Positions 1 through 7,802 of a DNA stretch of 64,000 nt are shown one piece after another. The stretch comes from Terribacillus aidingensis (GTDB lineage Bacteria; Bacillota; Bacilli; Bacillales; Amphibacillaceae), in assembly GCF_040703035.1 (NCBI RefSeq), contig NZ_CP159996.1, positions 158,001-222,000 on the forward strand, read 5' to 3'. The notes beneath the pieces are model-generated. The model saw only the letters and a program-made list of their open reading frames with translations, made no database searches and was not told where the DNA came from. A program made the position numbers and the translations under genes. Positions within the stretch are counted from its first letter, which is position 1. Each line of letters opens with the position of its first letter.

Positions 1-87
1 GTCGGAAGTCTGTTAGTAATCTTATCGCTTGCTTTTGCAGTTTGGTCATTCCGAAGTGTAAATAAGTCGGCTTTACGTTCCAGATAG
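1..87 (+). CDS. C-terminal end of a membrane protein (partial)
   Basis: An open frame runs in from the left edge and stops with TAG at 85-87. The 28 visible residues form one hydrophobic helix (GSLLVILSLAFAVWSF) followed by a short basic tail ending RSR, which is typical of the last membrane segment and cytoplasmic end of a transporter or other polytopic protein. The body of the gene is outside the window, so the family cannot be named. No other frame here is as coding-like. Confidence 0.55.
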   Translation, partial: VGSLLVILSLAFAVWSFRSVNKSALRSR

Positions 88-151
88 AGGTGTTCGTATA
101 GGTCGTGTCGAATCTTCCCTTCAGACTGTTTCTTGCGAAAGGATGAACTGA

Positions 152-466
152 ATGGAGAAATTCGGCTTGTACGGGAGATTTCTAGTCCATAAAGATAATA
201 GAGAAGAATTGAGTTCGATACTGCTGGATGCAGCGGAGGCTATGGGGCATATAGATGGCTGTGAAATATATCAGGTCAGTGTGTCTCATGATGAGCCGCA
301 AGCAGTATATGTATACGAAGTATGGAAGGATGAAGCAGCTCATCAAGCCTCACTTGCTTTAGATGCGACACAAACATTAATCCGACGGGCAAAGCCTCTT
401 ATAACAGGAATGGAACGTATCAATACCCTGCAAACGCTCGGAGGGAAAGGTCTTCCTACTACATGA
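152..466 (+). CDS. antibiotic biosynthesis monooxygenase (ABM) family protein
   Basis: This 104-residue protein has the size and pattern of the ABM / YgiN dimeric alpha-beta barrel family: an N-terminal strand (FGLYGRFLVH), a helix with regular Glu/Leu, a middle strand with the VYVYEVWKDEAAH pattern (strand, then E-x-W, then a His-containing helix), and a C-terminal helix. Members include quinol monooxygenases and many proteins of unknown substrate that act in the cytoplasm. The start is supported by AAAGGATG about ten bases upstream. It is monocistronic, closed by a hairpin shared with the convergent phosphoesterase gene. The precise substrate cannot be told. Confidence 0.75.
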   Translation: MEKFGLYGRFLVHKDNREELSSILLDAAEAMGHIDGCEIYQVSVSHDEPQAVYVYEVWKDEAAHQASLALDATQTLIRRAKPLITGMERINTLQTLGGKGLPTT

Positions 467-497
467 AAAGCGGACAATCAGTTGTCCGCTTTTTTTA
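467..497. terminator. bidirectional rho-independent terminator
   Basis: The stem AGCGGACAA / TTGTCCGCT with a four-base loop is followed by seven T on the plus strand and preceded by AAAA. It lies between the ABM gene and the convergent metallophosphoesterase and can serve both. Confidence 0.85.
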
Positions 498-1241
498 TTT
501 CTGCAGCTGTCCTCCATGAAAGATTTTCAGAATGATAGCCCATTCTGGCACTTCTAATCTTTCATATCCTCTTAAATAAGCTCTGTTGTCATAAGGTACT
601 TCTATTACGGTTGTTCTAATATCTTCTTCTATCTCTGCAATTGCATAAGGTGCGATCGGTTTTGGCTGGCAGCCGAGAGAGCCTGGATTCAGAAAGATTT
701 TTCGATCGTTACGAAAATGATGAAGTGGGTGATGATGACCAAAACAAATGAGTTCTGTATCCTTTTGTTCCTGAAACAGCATCTCTAGATTTTCAAGAGA
801 AGGTGCAACAATACGAGAGAAAGGATCCTCGCTTATGTGGGCATTCACTTTATCTGGGTGGATATGGTAGTGCGTGAACAAAACGGCATGCCCCTTGATA
901 TGCTGATTGATTTGGCGTGGCTGCTTATGAAGTATGTCAAGGTAACCTGGATCAGTTCGGTCGGCAATCCACTGGTGATGTGCTCTTTCGTTCTTGTGGC
1001 TTTCGGGGTAAGTCTCCTGTCTGCTTAGTGCCAGCACAGCTTCATCATGATTTCCGGTAATGATTGATATGTCATCTCTGCCAAATAAAAGCTCCAGTAC
1101 ACGATCAGTTTCATAACCGATCGCCAGCATATCACCGAGGCAGTATATGTGCTCGACATCTCCACGCTTGTCTATATCTCCTAGCACAGCCTGCAGTGCA
1201 GCAAGGTTTCCGTGTATATCTGTCAGGACAGCAATGCGCAT
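495..1241 (-). CDS. metallophosphoesterase (YfcE/calcineurin-like)
   Basis: This 248-residue protein carries the calcineurin-like phosphoesterase signature in order: D8-x-H10 in TDIHGN, G36-D37, G63-N-H-D66, a His in FTHYH and a final GHHHP. These ligate two metal ions, so hydrolysis of a phosphomonoester or phosphodiester is expected; the natural substrate is unknown. The frame stays open upstream to 1364, but I choose the ATG at 1241 because GGGG lies nine bases before it and the first strand (MRIAVLTDIHG) begins there as in the family. It is divergent from the next gene, with only 89 bases between them. Confidence 0.85.
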   Translation of the reverse strand: MRIAVLTDIHGNLAALQAVLGDIDKRGDVEHIYCLGDMLAIGYETDRVLELLFGRDDISIITGNHDEAVLALSRQETYPESHKNERAHHQWIADRTDPGYLDILHKQPRQINQHIKGHAVLFTHYHIHPDKVNAHISEDPFSRIVAPSLENLEMLFQEQKDTELICFGHHHPLHHFRNDRKIFLNPGSLGCQPKPIAPYAIAEIEEDIRTTVIEVPYDNRAYLRGYERLEVPEWAIILKIFHGGQLQK

Positions 1242-1330
1242 ACAATCAGCCCCATTCATACTTTTTATATCCTTCATATATTTCCAATTATGGTAACATG
1301 GTTTGTGAGTGGAGAATAGGGGTTGATTGC

Positions 1331-1798
1331 ATGAGTGTGAAAGGAATGATTGTTGGAGCTGCATTCAGTATCACAGCTGCTGTACTTTGTACCTTTATTT
1401 TTGTGATTGTTGTTAGTACCTCTCTTCTAATGGCCGCCCCCTCGATAATGTATATCGGGGTATTTCTTCAGGTCGTTGTGCCCTTTCTGATGGTTTTCAG
1501 TATTGCTGGAGCACAATTCAAAAGAATTGAACGGGTCAGTGAAGGGGTTAAATGGGCTATCAGCAGCATCATGGCTTTTATTGTGGTCGCCTATGCCGGT
1601 ACGATTGGTTCCCTGACGACTCATATGGTCGTGTGGGGAAATAAACTGGAAAACTTAGCGGTCGGCGATATTATTGTGTGGGGTTTCATCTACGGGTTTC
1701 TGCTGCTGCCGTTGGCGGCACCGGTCGGTCGATGGCTGATCCTTTTACTAGTAGACTGCTGTAAGTTTTTTGAAGATTCTAAAGAGAGAGGTGTTTGA
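1331..1798 (+). CDS. hypothetical four-helix membrane protein
   Basis: The 155-residue product has about four hydrophobic segments (roughly residues 7-32, 38-58, 73-95 and 115-142) separated by short charged loops, and a charged tail (FFEDSKERGV). I do not recognise the family. The frame is open far upstream across the divergent gene, so the start is set by AGGGG nine bases before the ATG at 1331. It ends three bases before the serine hydrolase gene and probably belongs to the same transcript. Confidence 0.6.
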   Translation: MSVKGMIVGAAFSITAAVLCTFIFVIVVSTSLLMAAPSIMYIGVFLQVVVPFLMVFSIAGAQFKRIERVSEGVKWAISSIMAFIVVAYAGTIGSLTTHMVVWGNKLENLAVGDIIVWGFIYGFLLLPLAAPVGRWLILLLVDCCKFFEDSKERGV

Positions 1799-1801
1799 AG
1801 T

Positions 1802-2821
1802 ATGAGCGGATTAGAGAGTAAATTGGAAAAGGTAGCAGAGGAAGTGGATTTCTCAGGTGTGGCATATGTTGTAGAAGAAAATCAAGAAAGCTTTTTCTTC
1901 CAAAATGGCTATGCCAATAAGCAAGATAAGCTAGCATTTGATAAGCAAACAAGGTTTGGAATAGCTTCTGGAGCAAAGATCTTCACAGCTGTGGCGATTG
2001 CCAAGCTAGTGGACCAAGGACGACTGGATTTCCAGACCAAGTTAATAGATTGTCTCCCGGTAGCATTTCCGCATTTTCATAAGGACGTAACAATTCACCA
2101 GCTGCTGACGCATACGTCTGGTATACCGGATTATTTTGATGAAGAAGAAATGGATGACTTTGAGGAGCTGTGGCAAACGTTGCCGATGTATCGAGTAAGA
2201 TCGGGTGCGGATTTTCTGCCATTGTTCCAAGATAAGAAGATGATGTTTTTGCCTGGTGAACGGTTCCATTATAACAACGCTGCTTTCATCGTGTTGGGAT
2301 TAGTGATAGAAGAACTTGCTAAAGAACCATTTACGGTTTTTGTCCAAAAGCATATCTTTGAAGCCGCTGGAATGACAGAGGCTGGATATTTTACATTTGA
2401 TAAACTGCCAGGGAATACAGCAATTGGTTATATCAAGGAAGATGATGAGTATCGTTCCAATATTTATGCGTTACCAGTAAGGGGCGGTGCAGATGGCGGG
2501 GTGTATGTGAGTGTTACTGATATGGCGCGTTTTTGGGATGCACTGACTCAGTATAAACTGCTGAACGCAGAACTTACCGAGGCGCTGCTGAAGCCGTATG
2601 TCCAAGTCGATGAGGAGACATCATACGGATATGGGATATGGATAAAAAAAGAGGAGGGAAAAATCAAAAAGTATTATGTTGTCGGCTTTGATCCGGGCGT
2701 GAGTTTCCATTCTGCTTATTATCCAGAGACGGGAAGAAAGATAGTGGTACCTTCAAACCATGGAACTGGCCCGTATTACATAGTTCAAGCAATCGAAGAA
2801 TCGGAGGAAAGAAGCAAATGA
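1802..2821 (+). CDS. serine hydrolase, class C beta-lactamase / penicillin-binding-like
   Basis: This 339-residue protein has the beta-lactamase class C fold signature: S56-G-A-K59 as the S-x-x-K nucleophile motif, Y157-N-N159 as the Y-x-N motif, and the LLTHTSGIPDY block typical of these hydrolases. The third motif is less clear (GFDPG near residue 297). No signal peptide is visible, so the enzyme is probably cytoplasmic and more likely an esterase or peptidase than a resistance beta-lactamase. The ribosome site GAGAGGTG precedes the ATG. The stop overlaps the next start (ATGA), so translation is coupled with the NUDIX gene. Confidence 0.82.
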   Translation: MSGLESKLEKVAEEVDFSGVAYVVEENQESFFFQNGYANKQDKLAFDKQTRFGIASGAKIFTAVAIAKLVDQGRLDFQTKLIDCLPVAFPHFHKDVTIHQLLTHTSGIPDYFDEEEMDDFEELWQTLPMYRVRSGADFLPLFQDKKMMFLPGERFHYNNAAFIVLGLVIEELAKEPFTVFVQKHIFEAAGMTEAGYFTFDKLPGNTAIGYIKEDDEYRSNIYALPVRGGADGGVYVSVTDMARFWDALTQYKLLNAELTEALLKPYVQVDEETSYGYGIWIKKEEGKIKKYYVVGFDPGVSFHSAYYPETGRKIVVPSNHGTGPYYIVQAIEESEERSK

Positions 2822-3309
2822 CACAGGACTTGACCATCGATTTAGGTGAACAGATGCTGAATTGCCGGACAGCAGGCATTATTGTAAAAGATAATCATGT
2901 GCTGCTGCACAAGAACAAGAAAGATCCGTTTTGGACACTAATTGGCGGACGTATTCAGTTAGGAGAAGATTCAGGACAGGCTGTAAAAAGGGAATTCGAA
3001 GAGGAACTCGGCATTCCTGTAAGGGCAGAGCGGCTGTTATGTTCAGTGGAGAATTTCTTCACCTACAAAGGTCAGCCCTATCATGAATATAGTTTTATTT
3101 ATCTAATACAGGGTGTTGAAAACAGGCTGTGCGGAATAGGAGAAGTCATATCACCAGAAGGAGGAGAGTTCCATTATGAATGGATTCCCTTAGAAAAAAT
3201 CGGGGAGCTTTCGATTAAACCTGATTTCCTAGGTGAGAAGCTAGTCAACTTGCCATCTGCACCAGTGCATCTGATTCATAAAGAAAAGATATCTGTGGAA
3301 GCAAAATGA
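2818..3309 (+). CDS. NUDIX hydrolase
   Basis: The 163-residue protein contains a full Nudix box, G44-x5-E50-x7-R58-E59-x2-E62-E63-x-G65, which binds Mg2+ and positions the diphosphate of nucleoside-diphosphate-linked substrates. Nothing in the flanking sequence identifies the substrate. It overlaps the upstream hydrolase by four bases and the downstream DinB gene by four bases, so the three form a tightly coupled unit. Such NUDIX/DinB/hydrolase groupings are common in bacilli as small accessory detoxification or housekeeping sets, but that role is inference. Confidence 0.88.
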   Translation: MTQDLTIDLGEQMLNCRTAGIIVKDNHVLLHKNKKDPFWTLIGGRIQLGEDSGQAVKREFEEELGIPVRAERLLCSVENFFTYKGQPYHEYSFIYLIQGVENRLCGIGEVISPEGGEFHYEWIPLEKIGELSIKPDFLGEKLVNLPSAPVHLIHKEKISVEAK

Positions 3310-3848
3310 AAAGCAGCTATATGCAGGAACATTTTGAGACTATATATCTGCAAAGGAGAAGGTTTGAGGAAAATATCCGTAAATACAGCAATAGAGAATG
3401 GATGAGGCCTCAACCAGACAAATGGTCTATCGGAGAAACATATTACCATCTTTATTTGCTGCTAAAACGATTCAGGCAGCTAAATAAAGTTTATATCCCT
3501 GTTAGTAAACCATTCTCTGTATTTAAGAAGCGAGCTAGCTACCAAACGAAGATAGAAGATATCTATAGAGCATACCGGGAAAAACACGGTAAACCGATGA
3601 AAGCACCTTCCATTCTGCTGCCGCCAAAAGGGATAGAGAGCAAGGTGAAATTTGATCAGCTAAAGCATGATCTTCATAAGGAAACAATTCTGCTCAAAAT
3701 CATGGTCTCTGAAATAGATAATGCTATTGCCGGACATATCCGCTATCCTGACCCACTCGCGCATTACCCCAACTTAATCCAAAGTGTGCAGTTGATAGGG
3801 ATTCATGAGCAGCACCATTTTCGCCTCTGTCAGAAATATTACCTTTAG
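3306..3848 (+). CDS. DinB superfamily protein
   Basis: This 180-residue protein matches the DinB/YfiT four-helix bundle pattern: a first helix with a W-S-I-G-E-x-x-x-H-L motif (YYHLYLLL; first metal His) and a C-terminal G-I-H-E-Q-H-H-F-R helix bearing the other metal-ligating His residues. Family members are metal-binding, often thiol-transferase related; most have no assigned substrate. The start ATG overlaps the stop of the NUDIX gene (ATGA). A second DinB protein lies at 28442, only distantly similar in the metal motif. Confidence 0.75.
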   Translation: MKSSYMQEHFETIYLQRRRFEENIRKYSNREWMRPQPDKWSIGETYYHLYLLLKRFRQLNKVYIPVSKPFSVFKKRASYQTKIEDIYRAYREKHGKPMKAPSILLPPKGIESKVKFDQLKHDLHKETILLKIMVSEIDNAIAGHIRYPDPLAHYPNLIQSVQLIGIHEQHHFRLCQKYYL

Positions 3849-3854
3849 ATTTAG

Positions 3855-3879
3855 TGAACATACTAATTGTATATGTTCA
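3855..3879. repeat. perfect inverted repeat after the DinB gene
   Basis: TGAACATA and TATGTTCA are perfect 8-base arms around a nine-base spacer, seven bases after the DinB stop. There is no real T-tract, so it may be a weak terminator hairpin or a protein-binding dyad. Confidence 0.4.
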
Positions 3880-3950
3880 ATAAAAGTTTTAGCACAGTTG
3901 CAAATAGCTTGCTGTATCTTCTTCAAAGGTGTAAGCTCTTACATATGAAG

Positions 3951-3966
3951 TAGGTAAATTAACCTA
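3951..3966. promoter_or_regulatory. operator-like imperfect palindrome upstream of SDR pair
   Basis: TAGGTAAATTAACCTA has a 14 of 16 symmetric match and sits about 30 bases before the first SDR start, where a repressor or activator of the tandem dehydrogenases could bind. No regulator gene is adjacent. Assignment is inference from symmetry and position. Confidence 0.35.
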
Positions 3967-3994
3967 TTTATACATATTGAAGGGAGCTTTGCTT

Positions 3995-4747
3995 ATGAAT
4001 GAGCAGAAAGTAGCAGTCATCACAGGAGGCGGCAGTGGTCTTGGACAAGCAGCAGCATTGCGACTGGCAGAAGAAGGTATCGCAATCAGTGTCGTTGACG
4101 TTTCTGAGGCAGCCGGTAAAGAGACGGTTCGCTTAATAGAAGAGAAAGGGTCAAAAGCTATTTTCATCAAATCGGATGTAAGCAAGGCAGAAGAAGTGAA
4201 ACATTATGTAGATAAAACGGTCGAGGCATTTGGTACTATCGATATGTTCTATAATAATGCAGGTATTTCTGGTCCTGGCGTAAAATTCGTGGATAATACG
4301 ATTGAGCAAATCGATATGGTATTAGGAATTAATCTAAACGGCGCCCTTTACGGGTTGAAATATGTATTGGAAGTAATGCTTGCTAATGGCGGCGGGCGAA
4401 TTGTCAACACGTCATCCACAGCAGGTGTTGTAGGACAAGCCACAGTTGGTACATATTCAGCTACGAAGCATGCAATGGTTGGGATTACGAAAACGTTGGC
4501 TGCTGAGTATGCCGAGCAAGGCATTGTAGTAAATGCAATTGCTCCAGGTACGACAGAAACGCCAATGGTTCGAGAATACAAGGAAAAGAATCCTGATGCA
4601 TTCAAAAATGCGACAGAACCGATTCCGCAGAAGCGCCTTGGCCAGCCGGAGGAAGTAGCAGAGCTTGTCACATTCCTATTGACTGGTAAAGCACCTTATA
4701 TTAATGGTGTAGTTGTACCGATCGATGGCGGATTTACTGCAATTTAA
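3995..4747 (+). CDS. short-chain dehydrogenase/reductase (SDR)
   Basis: A classical 250-residue SDR. Residues 10-17 give the TGGGSGLG dinucleotide loop, D36 at the end of strand two favours NAD(H), NNAG is at 87-90, and the catalytic set is S140/S141, Y154 and K158 in YSATK. The C-terminal IDGGF is typical of the family. The frame is open to 3977, but AGGGAG with nine-base spacing supports the ATG at 3995. It is followed by a paralogue 25 bases downstream, so the two are probably co-transcribed and may form a heteromeric or two-step dehydrogenase set. Substrate unknown. Confidence 0.88.
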   Translation: MNEQKVAVITGGGSGLGQAAALRLAEEGIAISVVDVSEAAGKETVRLIEEKGSKAIFIKSDVSKAEEVKHYVDKTVEAFGTIDMFYNNAGISGPGVKFVDNTIEQIDMVLGINLNGALYGLKYVLEVMLANGGGRIVNTSSTAGVVGQATVGTYSATKHAMVGITKTLAAEYAEQGIVVNAIAPGTTETPMVREYKEKNPDAFKNATEPIPQKRLGQPEEVAELVTFLLTGKAPYINGVVVPIDGGFTAI

Positions 4748-4772
4748 CAGAATCAGAAAAGGAGAGATTTCG

Positions 4773-5555
4773 ATGAAACGTTTTGACGATAAAGTAGTAT
4801 TGATTACAGGTGGGGGTTCTGGATTAGGACGCGCAGCAGCTTTGCAAGTAGCAAAAGAAGGTGCAAAGCTTTCTCTTGTTGATTTGAGTGAAAAAGGTAT
4901 GGAAGAAACGAAGCAGGAAATATTGGCTGTAGCCCCTGAAGCAGATGTTCTTACGATTGTGGCAAACTGTGCAAATGAGCCGGAAGTTGAGGCGTATGTA
5001 AAACAAACAATTGATCAATTTGGTAAGATCGATAGTTTCTTTAACAACGCTGGTGTGGAAGGAACGCAAAATCTGACAGAAGAGTATCCTGTAGACGAAT
5101 TCGAACGCGTTGTGAACATCAACTTGAATGGCGTATTCTACGGCATGCGCCACGTATTGAAAGTAATGAAGGAGCAGGGCTATGGTTCTGTAGTAAATAC
5201 AGCATCTGTAGGTGGTATCCGCGGAATCGGCAACCAGTCCGGTTATGCAGCAAGTAAGCATGGTGTAGTAGGTCTTACGAAAAACTCCGGTATCGAATAC
5301 GGACAATTCGGTGTGAGCATCAAAGCCATTGCTCCAGGTGCCATCATGACTCCAATGGTTGAAGGATCCCTTCGTCAGCTTGGCGGAGATAACTGGGAAG
5401 AAGCGGGCAAGGAATTTGTCAGCGTTAACCCAATGAAACGCTTTGGTAAGCCGGAAGAAGTCGGTTATCTTGTTGCATTCCTTCTTTCCGATCAAGCAAA
5501 CTTCATCAATGCTACTGTTGTACCAATTGATGGCGGACAATCTTATAAGTACTGA
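4773..5555 (+). CDS. short-chain dehydrogenase/reductase (SDR), paralogue
   Basis: The 260-residue protein repeats the SDR plan: TGGGSGLG at 12-19, D37 after strand two (NAD-type), NNAG at 91-94, and Y158-A-A-S-K162. It is clearly a duplication relative of the gene just upstream (similar N-terminus and C-terminal VVPIDGG). AAAGGAGAG nine bases upstream supports the ATG at 4773 over earlier in-frame starts that would overlap the previous gene. It ends in a strong terminator, closing a two-gene operon. Confidence 0.88.
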   Translation: MKRFDDKVVLITGGGSGLGRAAALQVAKEGAKLSLVDLSEKGMEETKQEILAVAPEADVLTIVANCANEPEVEAYVKQTIDQFGKIDSFFNNAGVEGTQNLTEEYPVDEFERVVNINLNGVFYGMRHVLKVMKEQGYGSVVNTASVGGIRGIGNQSGYAASKHGVVGLTKNSGIEYGQFGVSIKAIAPGAIMTPMVEGSLRQLGGDNWEEAGKEFVSVNPMKRFGKPEEVGYLVAFLLSDQANFINATVVPIDGGQSYKY

Positions 5556-5566
5556 GTCAGGCGCAG

Positions 5567-5607
5567 AAAAGACCATCTGGATAAAACCAGATGGTCTTTT
5601 CTTTTTT
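5567..5607 (+). terminator. rho-independent terminator of the SDR operon
   Basis: AAAAGACCATCTGG and CCAGATGGTCTTTT are perfect 14-base arms around a six-base loop, followed by a T-rich run. Confidence 0.92.
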
Positions 5608-5619
5608 GTAATCAGAATC

Positions 5620-5647
5620 TTGCATAAAATGCTATTTATGTTACGAT
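5620..5647 (+). promoter_or_regulatory. candidate sigma-A promoter for the thiamine leader
   Basis: TTGCAT at 5620-5625, a 16-base spacer and TACGAT at 5642-5647 lie about 30 bases before the TPP aptamer. The match is moderate. Confidence 0.45.
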
Positions 5648-5673
5648 GTGGGTAAATTCATAATAAGTTTTCA

Positions 5674-5772
5674 CACTAGGGGATCCCTTCATAAGGGCTG
5701 AGATGAAGAGTAGTGACTCTTTAAACCCTCAAAACCTGAACAGGTTCGGACCTGCGTAGGAAAGTGTAGACA
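5674..5772 (+). ncRNA. TPP riboswitch (thi box)
   Basis: The conserved thi-box elements occur in order: GGGGATCCC-type P1 strand, AGGGCTGAGATGAA (5694-5706), ACCCTC, AACCTGAACAGGTT (5733-5747) and GACCTGCGTAGGAAAGTG. These form the TPP aptamer. A terminator hairpin follows at 5817, and thiamine genes follow that, so thiamine pyrophosphate should cause premature termination. Confidence 0.96.
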
Positions 5773-5816
5773 CTCGGGTTTACATGCTCTTTTGTATGTA
5801 TTCATTCGCAAGTTTC

Positions 5817-5849
5817 ACACCACTTTCCTTTGGGGAGTGGTGTTTTTTG
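5817..5849 (+). terminator. TPP riboswitch expression-platform terminator
   Basis: ACACCACT and AGTGGTGT pair around a C/T/G-rich loop and run into TTTTTT, 45 bases after the aptamer and 30 bases before the first thiamine gene. This is the off-state terminator. Confidence 0.88.
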
Positions 5850-5879
5850 CATGTCCGGCCTGTTCGTATTCAGGAGGTG

Positions 5880-6497
5880 ATGGCAATCAAATTGATGGCA
5901 GTAACTGATGATGCATATGAGGCAGCAGATTTAAGACGTATCTTGATGGAGATACACCCTTATGTCGACCATGTGCAGATCAGGGAGAAACGTAAGCCTG
6001 CTGGTACAGTGTATCAGCTTTGTAAGGAGCTTTTGGCCGAAGGGCTGCCAGCACACAAGCTTTGGCTTAATGACCGAGTGGATATAGCTTTGCTGCTTGG
6101 CTTGAAGCAAGTGCATATACCAGGTCATGGTCTTCCACCGGAAGAATTGAAAAAGCTGTATCCTGATTTGCGGATTGGTGCGCCTGTCCATTCGTTTGAA
6201 GAAGCAATACAGGCGGAGTCTGTCGGGGTGGCATACGCGCTGTATGGGCATTGTTTTCCGACAGCTAGTAAGAAGGGGAAATCACCGCAGCCATTAGCCA
6301 ATTTAGGGTATATCCGTCAGAATACCCACATTCCGTTATACGCAATAGGAGGAATTGATGTGGAGCGATTGGCTTTTTTGAAAGCGTTTGAATTAGATGG
6401 GGTTGCTGTTATGAGTAGTATCTTTTCTGCTGCAAACCCGCTTGATGCCGTGAAGAAATTAAGGGAGGAGTGTCTGCGTCTTGAAGAGATCCACTGA
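5880..6497 (+). CDS. tenI: thiazole tautomerase TenI (ThiE-like fold)
   Basis: The roughly 205-residue TIM-barrel protein has the TenI/ThiE signatures: AVTDD near the N-terminus, HVQIREK, LWLNDRVDIALLLG, a GxP-V-HS block, LYGHCFPT and the AIGGID ... GVAVMSS phosphate-binding end. Its place ahead of thiO-thiS-thiG-thiF favours TenI, which aromatises the thiazole product of ThiG, over ThiE. The start is ambiguous: AGGAGG at 5872-5877 is only two bases from the ATG at 5880, while in-frame ATC (5886), TTG (5892) and ATG (5895) have better or longer spacing. It overlaps thiO by 17 bases. Confidence 0.85.
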   Translation: MAIKLMAVTDDAYEAADLRRILMEIHPYVDHVQIREKRKPAGTVYQLCKELLAEGLPAHKLWLNDRVDIALLLGLKQVHIPGHGLPPEELKKLYPDLRIGAPVHSFEEAIQAESVGVAYALYGHCFPTASKKGKSPQPLANLGYIRQNTHIPLYAIGGIDVERLAFLKAFELDGVAVMSSIFSAANPLDAVKKLREECLRLEEIH

Positions 6498-7599
6498 AGT
6501 AGCAATTGTTGGAGGAGGTATCATCGGCAGTGCAATCGCTTATTATTTAGCGAAAGCAGGCCATCAAGTCGATTTGCTGGAAGCAGGCCAAGTCGGATCA
6601 GGCTCGACGCAAGCAGCAGCTGGTATGCTAGGTGCCCATTCAGAATATAAGGAATTCGGTGCTTCCCTTTATCCCTTTGCCCGTACTAGTCAAAGGCTCT
6701 ATGAACAGGCAGAAGAGGATATTCGCTCTCTGACAGGGATAGACATGGAACGTCGCCCAGGTGGTTTATTACAGCTTGTTTTTACAGAAGAAGAAACATT
6801 GAACTCTCCGTTCTCTTCGTTGGAAGGAGTAACATGGCTGGATCGTGCAACTGTGTTAAAGAAAGTACCTGGTCTGTCAGAAGCGGTTTCAGGCGCTCTT
6901 CATATGGCAGAAGATGTGCATGTCACACCTTCAATTGCCTGCAAAGGATTCCATACAGCTGCCCGTATGCTAGGTGCCCGGATTAACGCTTATACCCGGG
7001 TCGATGAGATTGTGAAGGAATCCGCTCATTATCGGTTACGGACTTCCAAGGGAGAATGGCAAGCGGATCGTGTGGTGATTGCCAGCGGAGTTTGGAGTAA
7101 TGCTCTGCTCCAGCGTTCAGGGTTGGGGACGCCGATTTTTCCAGTGAAGGGTGAGTGCATTGCTGTTACGAATACGCAAACTCCTCTTACATGCAGTTTA
7201 TTCCATGATCAGCATTATATTGTTCCGCGTAACAACAATGAGCTGATCATAGGTGCAACAAAGGTCAAGAATGATTGGAGCACTGAGCCCACGCTTGGAG
7301 GATTACAGACTATCATGGAGAAAGTGAGAAGGATGCTGCCAGAGGTTGATAAAATGCCGTTCCTCAGAAGCTGGGCAGGTCTCAGACCTCAGACATACGA
7401 TGGCAAGCCGCTGATTGGTGAGCATCCAGAAATGAATGGCTTGTATATCGCTGCTGGCCATCAGCGCAATGGCATTCTGCTTGCCCCAGCTACGGGCAAG
7501 ATGATTTGTGATTTGATAAGCAGCAATGAAGTTCTGGAAGAATGGAAGGAAGCATTTCGTGTCGATAGATTGAACACTGGCGAGGAGGTATTGATGTGA
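6481..7599 (+). CDS. thiO: glycine oxidase ThiO
   Basis: This 372-residue FAD enzyme of the DAO family oxidises glycine to the imine used in thiazole synthesis. It starts with the FAD-binding GGGIIG at 11-16 followed by E34 at the end of strand two, and ends with a GLRPQTYDGKPLIG / AAGHQRNGILLAPATG pair that forms the C-terminal FAD-binding region. The start is TTG at 6481, with GGGAGGAG about ten bases upstream; the gene overlaps tenI. It also overlaps thiS by four bases (GTGA). Presence of ThiO rather than ThiH marks the aerobic route. Confidence 0.93.
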   Translation: MKRSTEVAIVGGGIIGSAIAYYLAKAGHQVDLLEAGQVGSGSTQAAAGMLGAHSEYKEFGASLYPFARTSQRLYEQAEEDIRSLTGIDMERRPGGLLQLVFTEEETLNSPFSSLEGVTWLDRATVLKKVPGLSEAVSGALHMAEDVHVTPSIACKGFHTAARMLGARINAYTRVDEIVKESAHYRLRTSKGEWQADRVVIASGVWSNALLQRSGLGTPIFPVKGECIAVTNTQTPLTCSLFHDQHYIVPRNNNELIIGATKVKNDWSTEPTLGGLQTIMEKVRRMLPEVDKMPFLRSWAGLRPQTYDGKPLIGEHPEMNGLYIAAGHQRNGILLAPATGKMICDLISSNEVLEEWKEAFRVDRLNTGEEVLM

Positions 7600-7799
7600 A
7601 TATTCAGCTGAATGGCAGGCAGCAGGAATTATCTGCTGATATCAAGACTATAGCTCAGCTGTTAGCATCACTTTCCCTGGAGAAAAGGATTGTGATTGTC
7701 GAACTGAACAAAGAGATCATTAATAAAGCTTCATATGCAGATCAGCCGATTAGAAATGGCGATAAAGTCGAGCTGATTCATTTTGTAGGAGGAGGATGA
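7596..7799 (+). CDS. thiS: sulfur carrier protein ThiS
   Basis: The 67-residue ubiquitin-fold carrier begins MNIQLNGRQQEL and ends in the Gly-Gly pair (HFVGGG) that ThiF adenylates and that becomes a thiocarboxylate. It starts at GTG 7596 inside the thiO stop, with GAGGAGG eight bases upstream. It is followed by thiG three bases later. Confidence 0.95.
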   Translation: MNIQLNGRQQELSADIKTIAQLLASLSLEKRIVIVELNKEIINKASYADQPIRNGDKVELIHFVGGG

Positions 7800-7802
7800 A
7801 GA

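Noticed and set aside
4824-5576. Long minus-strand frame across the second SDR
   Set aside because: It is antisense to a clear SDR gene, lacks a ribosome site and its translation is unlike any known protein.
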